Below are positions 1-12,800 of a stretch of 64,000 nucleotides of DNA, piece after piece. Position 1 is the first letter of the stretch. The number at the start of each line of letters is the position of its first letter. The notes beneath the pieces are model-generated. The model had not been told where the DNA came from and ran no database searches. It was given only the letters and a program-made list of their open reading frames with translations. This DNA comes from Luscinia megarhynchos (lineage: Eukaryota > Chordata > Aves > Passeriformes > Turdidae). The position numbers and the translations under genes were made by a program. Where the stretch lies: the NCBI GenBank assembly GCA_034336665.1, contig CM067566.1, positions 17,590,330-17,654,329 on the forward strand, in the 5' to 3' direction.

Positions 1-3000
1 TGGATGGATGAGGGATACGTAACACATGGTCCAGGAAGGGAGATGCCAGATGATGGCCACAAACAGACTGCAGGAACCTGGGAAGAGGACTGACTCCAGC
101 TTGAAATCAACTCTTTCCAGGTAAATTTAAAAAAAAAAAAAAAATCCCTGAATTTTCCATAGTATAAAGCAAAAAGAACAGTCCCATAGCTCCTGTAAGA
201 AAATCCTTATGCAGCTCAGATGTATTTATTATTTACTTAGGCAATCCAAAGTTTCCTTCTTAGAAATGTTCCTAGAGATTTGGCAGTTGCCAACTCTGTA
301 ATCAGGCAAGGCCCTTGAAACAGAGCTTTCCAAGCTGTGGTCCACAAGACTGTTCAGCATTTCCATTTCTAAGGACTTTAGGAATGTTTATTACCAAAAC
401 TGAGACTACTAGTTGTGGTCTTAATGATGCTATGCTGAGGTTAGTATGTCCAATAGAAGTACTGCAGAGGTATTCATATCAAGGATGACCAATGACTATC
501 AAGGTCTAGAATTTACAAATTTGTTTATTCATTCATTTTGACTTCCAAAAATCTGTTCAAAGGCAGCACTGAAATTATATTCTCAGTTCACTGGAATATC
601 AGATGCTCAATAGTTTCTTGCTTTTCTTTCTTCATGAGGTATACTTCCTCCCCTTTTCCAAGCCATGCCCCTGCAACTCTGCCTGTGAATTTGGTGCTCT
701 TGGACTCCAAAGAATTTCCCACATATCACAAAGGTTTCACAGCACTGGCTCTGACATCCTGGGACTTGTTTGCTGTGCCAGGCACCAGACAAAGTGTTGG
801 GTTAATAAATAGCTATTTATTATTCTAAGTGTTGAATGTTGAAACAACAGCAGCTGGGGTACATTTGGGCTTCTGAAAAAGCTTCAACAGATGTCTAAAA
901 CTGCACCTCCAAAAATACAGGCCATTTTTAAAATAATGAAGTCTAGCTTTCTCTGCACTGCTTTGCATAAGCTAAGTTGCTAACATCAACCTCTTGAAAT
1001 TTATGGATGGAAAAAGAGACATAGTCCAAATTTTAAACTGTATATTTCATGATGAGCAATCATCATCATCATCTTACACTGGAGAAACGTTGAGAAACAG
1101 AACAAAGGGAAAAGACACCCCAGCCTCTGAGCCCTGCTGTAGCTCACCCGTGTCTCACTGCACCAACCCCTCAGGATGCACCTTCCCAGCAGCAGACACC
1201 CAGCTCCCAGGGAGAACAGAAGAATCCATCCCTGCTGCCTCCAGGCTGACCAGTTTTCATACTCAGCCACTGAGACAAACAGACTGTATTTGTCCTTTTT
1301 TCTTTTTCTTCTGACGTCATTAAAAATGAAGAAAAATCAATACAATTAAATGCAAAAATACGGAGAAGGAAATTACAAAATATAATGCTAAATATTTAAA
1401 TAGACAGTTGACCACTAAGATTTTGAAGGTTTTATTACTCCCAGATGAGAGTGTAAATGGATCAGTTGCACAAGACAAGTAACAAAATTGTCTTAACTTG
1501 GCAATACAAACTGGTAACTGCAAATAAACCGAATCCTATCCTAATTCATCCTGATGCTTCCTTCTGATTCACAGCTTTTAAGCTGCAGCAGAGTCCAACC
1601 TGAATATTCAAATAGAAATAATACACCAAAAATTGTGGTTTACTAAGAAACCATTTTGCTTGGGCAGTGTCTTACCCCAGGTGACCTAAAGGAGTTAAAC
1701 ATGTGTGTCCTCAGCCTTCCCAGGCATGTGCTGTAATGGGCTACATGAAGCATAACAGAAGGACAGAGAAGCACTGCCAAATATTTGTTATGCCTAATAT
1801 TTATGTGCATTTTATCTAACCTCCTATATAATACAGGCTGACAGTATAAACAGGCCAGCTGAAGCTAATCTGTGCATGTTCTTAGTGTATGTAAATAGTC
1901 TTTTTCTCTTAAAGTATGGAGCCTGCAATTATCTCACACAGCAACAAAGGCATGACATGTTACTTAGCACTTTTAATAATGATAAATTCAGTCCTGGTGA
2001 CAAGGGAGTTTAAACCTGCCAGGCTATAAGCTGCAGAGTAAGAATTTCCAACAGACCCCAAGAGAAATCTTTTGTCCTACAGGCTCACTAATTTTAAAGG
2101 TCTCTACTTGTTCTGTCCTATCCCTCTCAAAAACAGAATTCCTTCTGCAGTCATTCATTAAATCACTTTCTGAAGACTGTTCTTCAGGTACTAAATCAGA
2201 AGAATTAATTCCACTATTAGAAATACTAAATGTAAAAACTGGGACTTGAGAAGAGAAAAAAATAAACCAAAATAAAACCCCAAAAACGAAACCAAGAACC
2301 TACAAGGCACATCTCTGCATTTCATTAACATTAAACTTCAAATAAACATCTGTGAAACTGTTGATACAGTCGATTGCACATCATCATCTTCATGTCATGG
2401 TTAAATCATTGTATTTTGAGAGTACAGCAGCTATCTAACTAGAATGGGAGATTCTGAGATTAAACAGCCTTTTTATTTCACTCCTCCTCTTACAATTTTT
2501 CATGTTTTGACAAGAAAAAAATGTCACCCAGATTTTCCTGGGACTTTTTTTTGTCTAATCTTCTCTGTTTAACTTAATTTGACATGCCTGTAATACCTAT
2601 TTAAAACTGTCTCTCCCTCTGTCTAATACCTCAGCCTTTAACAGATGGATATTTTCTCCATAGTTACAGGCAGAGAATCTAAGAAAAATACAGTGCATAT
2701 GGTACAGGGTGAAGTAGTGTTTGAAGCAGTGGTTCAGCAAAAACAGAGAGAAAAACTAACTGGCCATAAAAATGTTTAAAAAAATAAGAAAAGGAAAAGG
2801 CAAGGAAAACCTGGGATTAGGATGCTTCAGATGGCATAGAGAGCTTACTGGATTTATCAGCTATTTGGGCTATGTCTGTATACTGAAGTCAGCCTGGGGG
2901 TTGACAATCAGACCTGAGCTCCACAGCATAGCTCTAGCATGACCTCTCCAGCTGCAAGCCACTTTGATGTACCTTGATGGTCCAAATTCTGCTCATGGCT

Positions 3001-5852
3001 GTATGGAAACACACCTCACTGTTTTTTGTGCCAAGACACAGCAAGACTCTTTCCCCAGATGGCTGCATCCACCACGAAACAACCTGCACGTCCAGCAAAA
3101 TGGTGGCAGCAGATCTGGGGGTTTGCTGGTCCTCAAGGGATGTGGCTGGCCCCCACATGGCAAAGCAGGCAACTTCTGCTCAGAACCCAACCCTCAGTTG
3201 TGCATTTCTCCCATGTTTGCACCTGAGAAACAAAACAGGTGCTAATCCTCACTCCTCTCCTGTGAGGGTGGAAAGACAGGATATTCAAAAGCAGAAGAGA
3301 AGTTAGATTAACAAAGCAAGGTATTAATAAACCAGAGTGAAGGAGTGAAGAACCAAGGGCTGTGTAATATTTGTACATAACTAACTTAGCCCAACTAATT
3401 TGGCTGACAAGGGTAAGCCATTACTGGGTCAGTTGCAGTGCTGTGGGAATGCTGTGGTATGAGCAATGCCTGCTAGAGTGTCAGCCTCTGAAGGTTTCTC
3501 ATCTGTGGTCTGTCCTTTTAAATATTCATGGCTTGCTTGCTCCAAACACACATGCTAGTCCAAATAATATTCATGTGATTGATGTAATCTCCAAAATTAA
3601 AAGGCATCCTTTCAGGGTGGCATGTGCTACATCTAACTTTTACCCAGGATGTGACTATTTGCTCTCACATGAATTTCAGGAGATAAAACTGAAAGCAATA
3701 AATAGCTAGAGATGGAGCCCTGAAGAGCCCAGGATTGGCAATGCAATGTCCTGCCAGGATATTGACCTTTTATTTTTTGCAATGAAAATACAATAAAATG
3801 GCACTAAAAAAATGTGAAACTGACATTTTAAAAGCATTTAATATCTCCAATCTCAATCCCTAACTGTACCACCCAGTGTTTTGAAAATTCTTTGGCAATC
3901 ATCCCCAGTACCATTTCAACCCTACCCATGTGGTCTCACAGCTTTCTGGCTTCCTGTGGGAATGTCAGTCCTAGATCTCACAACCAAATGTACCCAGGGA
4001 ACCTTTGCAGAACTGACCAGAGACTCTCTGTGCCTGTGAACAGTGTCCCTTCTGCAAGGGGGAAGTTCAGTCACATCCTTGTTTCATGCTGAACATCCCT
4101 CCAGAGGCTTCTGCTGAGGGCTGTTTTGTTGGTGCTACAGGTACAGGAGGAAATGGACTTAAGACCATAAATTCATTTTATCCAAACTGTCACAAAGCCA
4201 CCGGATCATGGTAACTGATCCAGCTTAAATTCAGCCAAGGAACCTCAGGCTGGAAGTTTGTACAGCCCATTGCTGCTCCCTGTACCAACCCCAGCATTAG
4301 CTTTCTTGCACAGTGTTATTTGAATTTATTTCTTTGTAAATCATCTGCTTTATGCTTACATAATCACAATAGCAGCACTATCATTATCAAGCTGAATTTC
4401 ATGTGGTACGCAGGGAATTTTATGGCTGTTTTAATAAACATTATGCTGGTTGGAAATTCTATAAAGTAAACCATTTTTCAAGTTAAATACCCCTTTCTTA
4501 AGTGCCAGGCTGCTAAGAGGGGCAAGCACACAGCAGCCTCACAGATCTGATTGCCATGAAGGGTCCCTCACCACCCACTGGAAAAGCAGGTGAGAATTAA
4601 TTCCAGCTGCAGAGGAAACATGAACATCCAGAGCTGTGCTACAGAGGAGCTCTGGGTCACTCTTTGTCCCTCCCAGGACCAGTACCTTTCCATGTGGTGT
4701 CCTCTGCCTCTGTCCCTGGCCAGTTTCCAGCATGGAGCAAGCAGTTCATCACCTCACTAACAATTCCAGCAACAAAGTACTGGAAAGGGTCAGTCCTGAG
4801 GGAAATGCTGAAGCCATACTGCCTCCAAATCACACCAGCTAAATTTAGTTTGAGTATTTGTTCTAATACAAAGATGAAGCAGCAAAGAATGTGATACCTT
4901 TCTGTTGTGAAGCTTTCCAGGCATCCTTCATCATTAATTTCTGACAGCACTTAAATGTCCTTTTTCTTCTCCTGTTAAGTAATATTATATATAAAGCTCA
5001 TTTGATACTTAGAGATTTATAGGTTCATGCATAATGACATTTTTCCAAAGTTTTACAAAGCCCTTAATTCTCTGTAGTCTTAACCAGGCTCTTCCCAATA
5101 CAGCAAATTCAACCTGACTGCCTAACCCATTCTTCATGTTCTAGTGCAAAACTGACAAGACAAATGGAAAACAGAAGAAAGGACAGTGAAAAAGAGCACT
5201 TCTGGATATCACTGGGAGCACTCCCTCCTGTAGTAAAGTAGAAGAAAGTAAGACAAGGAAAGCAGCTTTTATTCACTCTTGCAGAAATCCCACAAGCTGA
5301 CTGCAATTCAGCACTGGAAGCATTGTCTTCTGCTCAACAATTACTGGAGACAGACTTGCCACGTATGATATTTCCCAAAAGACATATTAACCTGTAAAGC
5401 ACAACTGGAGCCAAAAACCTCCAATAACACAGGTTCCATTTTTCCTCCTGAGATACTAATAGTTTGTATTTACTTTAATAGAAAGTGAGATCAAAAACCA
5501 AGAGAGAGGTATTCACATCAAGCAGGAAGTGAATCAGACCCTCAGATCATCCCATTAAACAGCAAAACCTGGGAAAATGCTGTAAGGAAACCGTGTAAGA
5601 GAGGAGGTAAATATAGCATGTTGGTCTGGCATTGCAAGGGAGGCTTGGAAAATAAAACCAGCATTGCACAAAGATGTGATTAGCTCCCCAGCTTCTATTC
5701 TTAGACAATCAAGGCACAGATACGACCAAGGCAATGTGTTTTGTACAGTCTGAAGACACTGTCTTTCAAATATTGAACTTTACTATCATCATTCACTAAG
5801 GTGACTTTTTTTATGAATGACTAAAAAAAAGCAGGTCGTTCACAAGTGGAGA
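1..5852. other. No gene or repeat recognised (apart from one poly(A) run)
   Basis: AT-rich unique-looking sequence. Open frames do not exceed 112 codons and none reads like a known protein or has exon-like boundaries. There is a short ATC trinucleotide run near 1060. If the PPARGC1A call is right, this is the part of the first intron most distant from the exon. Confidence 0.5.
129..144 (+). repeat. Poly(A) run
   Basis: A run of 16 A, with no retrotransposed gene recognised upstream. Confidence 0.9.
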
Positions 5853-5868
5853 ATTTGCATATGCTAAT
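5853..5868. promoter_or_regulatory. POU-factor-type dyad (octamer pair)
   Basis: The 16-mer 'atttgcatatgctaat' contains ATTTGCAT (reverse complement of the POU octamer ATGCAAAT) overlapping ATGCTAAT in inverted arrangement. It is nearly identical to its own reverse complement. Palindromic octamer arrangements are known dimer sites for OCT/BRN-type POU proteins. Occupancy is unproven. Confidence 0.35.
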
Positions 5869-6158
5869 GTACTGAATTTAGAGATGCTGCAGGAAATTTC
5901 AAAGAGTCTATGCACTGGTCAGAGCTATAGCTGCAGATTTTGATTTATTAAAAGTCATATTGTTTCTCCTTGGTGGAGAGTTAATGTGGTTTACCTCCAC
6001 TAAGTGCTTCATGCTGGATGATGCCTCAGCCCACCATGGGCTTCACCAGGGCACACCAGTGCCAGCACCAGGCCTACTGCTATTGACAGAAGGAAGGAGA
6101 TACAGCCCCCACAGGCTCTCTACTAAATCCCTCTGTGTATGACACACAGAGAGCAGAA

Positions 6159-6190
6159 TTTTTTTTTTTTTTTTTTTTTTTATTTTTTTT
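6159..6190 (+). repeat. Poly(T) run
   Basis: About 31 T interrupted by one A. It could be the poly(A) tail of a minus-strand retrocopy, but no poly(A) signal or clear target duplication is visible beside it. Confidence 0.9.
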
Positions 6191-8283
6191 TGCTAAATTA
6201 GGAGGGTTAAACTAGGTCGAGCTGGTTCCTGTGAGTTCTGGCATGTGGCACTCCAGGCTGCAAAGCCTCTGCCACCAAGATTCACCAGCACCCACCACTG
6301 AAACTAACAACCTACTCTGCTGTCCTGCCCAGGGTCACCCCCCTGCTTGCAGCCAAGGAAAACCGGGTTTCATGGAGATTAACCTTCCCACTGCTGCCAG
6401 TGAGGAGTTTGCCCACTCTAACACACAGCAGGTCAAACAGGTGAGTCTGGTCACTTTCTGTTAACTCCCCCTGCACTCTACCTCCTTCCCTAAAAACTGG
6501 TGCAGTATGCAGGGTCATATCTGGATATACTGACCAAACATTTTGCTGTGTTGCATGTGAGTGAAAAACACAGCCTTTATCTGATATCAAATCCCAGTAT
6601 TACTGATGGCAAGTTTCCTGTGAATATCGTTAAAAGTAGAGTCTTGCTTTAATAAAAGAGCAAATAATTCCCAGATATGTAGAATTATTCTGTATTTTCA
6701 ACTAAAAATGAGCAGTTAACAACCTATTTTCCTGCTTTGTTTCCTACTTTACAATTTCCTTTACTATCTTTTTTTGTTACGAGAGTGGAAGGGAAGGCAA
6801 ATCCCAAAGAGCACAAGCTAAAATACTTTATTTGGGGTTGCCAATTCAAGGGACTTAATCCTTTGATATTTTCATGAAGTAGAAATTTTTTTATGAGGCA
6901 TTAAAAATGTATTTATCAGAACTATCAATTTTCAGACTCAGAAAAGGTCCTAACCTGTGGATTTCAACCTACTTGGTCATGACTCAGGAATTATCAATGG
7001 AAGAGCTTGTTAAACCACTGAATCTTAAGTACAATTAACAACAAATAACCAAAATCTAACTGAAAAAAAACCCTCTATATTCTCTTTGTACAAGTATAAC
7101 GACTTCAGTTCAGCACAGACAAGGTTTTCTGGTGGGTTCTTTTATTCCATGGTCCCTCAGTAAAATTCAATCCTCCCTTTACTGCATACCAGGCAAAATC
7201 TGTTTGCTGATCTTCAGGGTATTATGCAAAGCATTTGGAGAGAATGACAGGAGAGAGAGACTGAATTTTGAGGCATTTGTTTGATCTATTGCTTTGATGA
7301 TTTAGGCTGATTTGTATGATGGGTTTGGGTTGTGTGCTATGGTTTGCATTTTTCGCAGTACTTTTCTACGGGTGGATTCTCAGTGATGTTCAGTGTCCTG
7401 CATCTCTTAGTATGACACACAGATTTCAAAATGAATGAAAAATTCCAACATTTAGCACCTGCTCTCTGGCAACTCATACCAGAATTTAAATAAGAACTGC
7501 ACTGGCTGCATTTGAGGGCACTGACCACTTCAAAATCTGGTCTTAAGCTTGGGTTTATGTGAATTTAAACATCAAACCAACATTTTGAATCCCATCTCGG
7601 GGAATCCAAAAGAAGACAGAGTAGTTTTCCATATGTGCCTGCTATGTGGTCTGTGGAATCGCTCTTCTATGAATAGAGAACGAAAAGTCTTGGCCTATCT
7701 ATTTTAAACAGCTGATAAATAAAGAAGGGGCATAAAAAAATAGAAATGCTTTCAAGATTGATTCTCTGACTCTTGCAAAGAACTCTCGCTTCTTATTTTT
7801 CACATTTATTTTTATAGCTTTTTCTTCTTTTCTCCTTTTCCTTCTGTTCCTTAATATTAAGTCGGAAGCAAAATGTTCTTTTGGTCAAAAGCTATTGTTA
7901 GCATGAATTTTACAAATCTAAACAGATGGGATGGAGGAGTCTCCTTTTTGGAGAACTGATTTAGTGCTGGATCACTGAGAAGGAGCATCTCTATTCAAAG
8001 AGCTGCACTTCTAAGTCAATGCCAGGCTTCATTACTAAATTCCCTGTTTAGCTTAAGAGGTTTCCACACAGTCGTATCCCAGCAGAGGCACATCTCTCAT
8101 GCTGCTAAAAGCAGCAAAATAAGAGAAAAATCTGCTAATCACCTGAAAATGAGAGGCATCAATCTATGCAACTTAGTTTACAAGGCTTTTGCAAAAGAAA
8201 GCAGTCACCAGAGTAAACATCTGTGATCAAACACTAATTTAGCAGCAACAGAAAATTGACTTCAAATCATCTCTTTGTCACTG

Positions 8284-8293
8284 TAATTGATTA
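8284..8293. promoter_or_regulatory. Paired-type homeodomain dimer site (TAATTGATTA)
   Basis: TAAT-TG-ATTA is the P2-type palindromic homeodomain site. It lies within a 500-base AT-rich stretch with several more TAAT/ATTA cores. Functional use is inference. Confidence 0.3.
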
Positions 8294-9652
8294 AAAGTCA
8301 AATGAAAATTGATAACATGATTTTCTATTTGTGAATGTGTATGTGGCACAAACTCCCAAGAGCTCTATTGGCTTCATATATTGACTTTTTTCCAAATAAA
8401 GCCTCTTAAGAGTACATTAGTCAGGCCACTACTAAACTTAAAATGCAGACTAATTACAGCAACACAAGGCATAAAAACGCTCTTGAGACTGTTGAACTTT
8501 CGGTGCAAAAACTAAATTCTGAAGAGAACTCTGAACCCAAATAAAGCAACAAAATGCATGAAATATTCCATTACTGCTGAGGTTTTTAATGATGAAGGAA
8601 GCTGAGTGTTTTCTCTTTCATTTTACTTTCCATGTAAAACTTTCTAAACATGTTATTAATTTTTCTTCAGTCCGAGTGCCACGTACTACTGTTCTTTCCT
8701 ACTCTAAAGGTGGTTTTTGGTTTGTTTTTTTTTGCAGGTTACAGATGTATGTATCTTTTTTTCTTTAACAGATTATTTTCTGCTTCACAGAGCAAATGCC
8801 ACTTTGTATCGACCCTTGAAGAAAATGTAGCCAACAGAGAACTAAAATGTTATTTCATCTACTCTATGGACAGTGATCTTTTTAATATCACATGTAAATC
8901 TAACAAAAAAAAAGAATGTTCTGCCCCAGAAATGTGTTTGCTTTATTATTGCATATTCCAAACTGGACTGAAACTGGGAGCAGAAATGTCTTGCAAAGAA
9001 CATCAATTACACTAATTCAAATTTTCAACTACTTCTCTATCGATGGGAATACGAAAGGTATGAGAAATGGAGACAAAATGCAACAAGAGATGTTGTATGA
9101 AGAAATCAAATATCATCCCTAAACCGTAATGCAAGAAAAACAAAAAAAAACGTAGCAAAAAGGCTCCTTAAAAGAAACATTTTCAAGGCTTTCCAAATGC
9201 CTTCATTTTAGAGTCAAAATCTGTTACAGCACTGGGCAAGGATCTACATGTAGGTCAAACAGAAACTTATTGCAGAGAGGTCCTTTGCCTTTGCCTCAGA
9301 AAAGGATGGAGGACAACACAAAGACTAAAAATCTCCAAGTGCAGATTTGAATTTTGGCTGCTAGCACTGATCAGAAGAGAAATGGGGAATCCACAGATGA
9401 AAGGGATCCCATACCAGATGGCAGCAGCAAAGCAGTAAATAGCTCAGACAGTGCTGAAATGGGAGAAGGAGGCTTTCACAGCTTTTGAGGTGGACTGGCC
9501 AAACTTAGAAGAAACCAAGGTTTGAAGAGAGAGCTAACGTGGTGCTGCTGAGTGCAATGGTCAGCTACAGTCTGTGAATGATGCTGCCATTGCAGCAAGA
9601 CCTATTTTTAATTTAATCCTAAAAAGATGGAAAGAAATATGACCATTTGAAA

Positions 9653-9860
9653 GGAAAAAAACCAAAACCAAAACAAAAAACACCAACAAAAACCAAAACC
9701 AGAAAACCAAAAAAACCAAAACCAGAAAACCAAAAAACCCAAACCAACCAAAACCCATGCACACAAAAAACCCCAAACAAACAAACAAAAAAAAACCCAC
9801 AAAAAAACCCCAACCAACAACAACAAAATAAACAAACAAAACAACCACACAAAACCACAG
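9653..9860 (+). repeat. A/C-rich low-complexity tract (CCAAAA-type)
   Basis: About 200 bases are almost wholly A and C on the plus strand, built from AACCAAAA-like units. Bases 9691-9737 contain a 23-bp unit repeated twice. The minus strand is correspondingly G/T-rich and yields hydrophobic or aromatic pseudo-frames with no coding meaning. Such tracts arise by slippage, often from old poly(A) tails, but no parent element is evident here. Confidence 0.9.
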
Positions 9861-12800
9861 CTCATCACTAATGTTGTGGGGTTTTGCACAGTTAAGGTTC
9901 CAATAAAAGCATCAATGGAGATTCAGTCAGAGATGCAGATCCAGCACAACAGTATCACTTAAAACTCTCCTTGACTATGATGCCTACAAAAAACTGGCAA
10001 GAGTTAAGCTACTGGTGAACTGGAACTGACATCCATCATGTTTCCCAACAGGCTTATTGCTTCCCCACGTTTACAGCTTCCTCATCCTTCCACCCCAACC
10101 TTCTCTCTGCTTGTTTCCTCTGGCTACTGGGACAAAGGCATAGAGGCATTCAGTCTCTGGGGTGCCTTGGCAGCCCAACTCTCCAACATGAGCTCAAAGA
10201 GAATCTCAAAGAATCTCAAAATCTGCAGCAAGGCTCTTTGATCGCTAAACTGGAGCACTTGCAAAACTTGCAGAATTTCACGTTCCAGGAGTGGCTCTAT
10301 GAGGAATCAGGTGCAGGTTTTTCCAAAGTATCCACATATATTAAAAAAGGACAAGCTGGGCAATGGACAGCTGAATTCAGCCCTGGTTTGGGCTGAGTGG
10401 TTATTTTCACCAAAAACTGAAACATGCCACCACCAGAACCTGCAGAGGGTTTTGAAGGCTGAACAAAATGTTTTGAGTAGGACAGAGGTTTTGTATTCCA
10501 TACAGATAGGGCTTAAGGCAACCAAAATGTGATTGTCTTAAAGGTTGGAACTTCCATGGCAACAAGGCATATTCCATTTCCCCCAAGCAGGGCCAGCAGG
10601 AATTTGAGTTTATAGTATGTCCTGGACCTTCATTCCTCATCTCTGCCACCAGCTGCCCCACCCTCTGCTCCCAATACCTGCACAGGCAACTAGGCATGTT
10701 AGCTGATCATTTCAGAAGGAAAACAGAGTTTGCACATGCAAATGTTATCACCTGTCTATTCAAGTAGCACAGCTCACACAGACTTTAATGCCTGTGTCCA
10801 CTTTCACATTTGCACCATCGTTTACCTTGGCTCTCAACAATTGTTATTCAGCATTTCAAGTGCCACCTGTGCTGCTGGATAAGTGAATGTCTTCAAGTAT
10901 ACTGAAAACAGATTTTCTGAAGTTTTACCTTGTACTAGGCACAGTTATAATCAGAAAGTTGTTCTCTACAGATGCTGACATGTATTTAGCTGTTTTTTCC
11001 ATATGGATTGGTGTATTTAAATGTGAAATATGTATATCCAAGTTACCAAACAGAACACAGGCACAGATAATAAAGGAAAATCACTGCATCACTTGCTCTC
11101 TGTGGATCAAATTCAAATCCACACACAAGGGAAACATTCACTTGCTCAAGGAGTAATTTAGTCTTATAATAGTTAACTGTATCTTGAGACAAAATCCTAT
11201 TAAAGAAGAGAAAATATCTGTAAGTTTAACACGCAAATGCCTCAACATTTCTTGACATCTACATCAGTCGTCATTAAAATGAAAATGTGAACTATAATGA
11301 CTGATATTCACAAGACACATGAAGCTGACTATTCTAAGATGCTTGGTGACAGTTTAAACTAGTCAAAGTGACACATGGGAACAGATCCAGACTAACAAGT
11401 CTCTGCCCAGCGTCTTAGTGTAAATGTCAGCATGGAAGTAGAGTCTGTGAAAAAATATTTTAAAAAGACTTTTTCCTCCTTTAAAAATCAATCATTAACC
11501 ACTGTTTGCTAATAAGTCATGTTTTCTTTTCAACTAAAATCATAGCTGGTTGTAGCCAGCTATTTGCTCGTTCTTAGAGGAATAAAGCCATACAAGCACA
11601 CAAAAACCCCCCAAACCTAAGTTGCAAACATAGGTAAATATTATACAGTGAGTTTTCTAAACCAAAAAAATGAATGGAAGGGAAATCACAACCACATGGA
11701 CAACTCTTAAGTATTTTAAGTCACTGAACAGATAGACCATGATAAAGCAACAAAGTGGGAATCTCCTTCCGTTTCCTGTCCTGATGCTGAACAGCACTCC
11801 TGACTGCAGTGACATTATTTCTATGACAGTCAGGCCTGACAATGCAAGGCACTGCCAAAGTCACTCAGACAAACCCAGCAATCCATGGACTGGGCACCTG
11901 AAAGGTTTAGTGAGTGAGAGAGGTGGGTTAATGCAGCCCCAGCACCAAAGCCAACAACATCCAATCTAGGACAGGGCAGATCTGATGCTGTCTGGAGCCT
12001 GTAAAAGACTGGAAATATGAGGTAAAGTGGGAGAGAAACATTCCTACCCACCCCACATGCAGGATGCCTTTCCCAGTGGAGATCCACCACCTCCAGCAGA
12101 CCCCAGCAGCCTCCTCCCCAGGACGGGGGAGAGGAGCCGAGCGGCTGCAGGGCGCGCCCTGGCACGTCCTCCATCGCCCTTCTTCTCCACACTCACCTCG
12201 AGCCACAGCTCTGCACAGTTTAATTACAAACCACACACATGTGCAATTCTATCAGCCAGCCTAAAGCACTGGCATTAGATAAGCTTGTGCTCTGAATCCA
12301 GTCACTAAGACACTGCCAATAAGCTCAGAGATTCAGAGCCTCTTTGCTAAGCAGGTCCGTTTGGCCTGGAAACAGCATACATATACACTGACTTGAGCTT
12401 AACAAAGAATGTTAATTTGGGTCAGTGAACTACCACTAATTGAATTCTAATAGATGTCACCATAACTCAAGTGCTCCAGCTCTCTCAAGCAAAATGGCAG
12501 AAGACTGAAGCAGGCACTTCTACAGCACTGGGGAAGAAAAAGTCTGTCCTTCAGCTGCTTTTGGTTTCTTCCCTTTCCAGTTTTAACTACTGCTCAGATG
12601 TAATAAAAAGCAAATGAGATGCTAGTTTGACAGCTCCTTCAAAAGATCTTCAAGAGCACATTTTAGGTTTAAAAGGTGATGCTTGCTCTTTCCAAAACTG
12701 AGCAAAACTTGAGCTACGTCATACACAGACATAGCTGCAAGGAGTTTGAATACAGAACTAATACACTTTAAAAGCATAAAACTAATTCCCAGACCCTCTT

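Larger units (their letters stand above)
5869..9652. other. No gene recognised; AT-rich unique sequence
   Basis: A CAG|GTGAGT match at 6438-6446 on the plus strand is a perfect donor word but has no convincing exon before it. 8060-8560 is notably free of repeats and rich in homeodomain-type cores, a candidate conserved element. A 121-codon plus-strand frame at 8650-9015 is low-complexity and hydrophobic and is not supported as a gene. Confidence 0.45.

Noticed and set aside
2393..2413. 'tgtcatggttaaatcattgt' resembling the start of a songbird LTR
   Set aside because: No matching LTR body, TATA box, poly(A) signal or far end follows.
6438..6446. Perfect CAG|GTGAGT donor on the plus strand
   Set aside because: No credible acceptor, frame or conserved peptide before it. 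Single donor words of this quality occur by chance in 64 kb.
9561..9889. Several overlapping frames rich in F, V, W, G (minus) or K, P, N, Q (plus)
   Set aside because: All are translations of the A/C-rich low-complexity tract.
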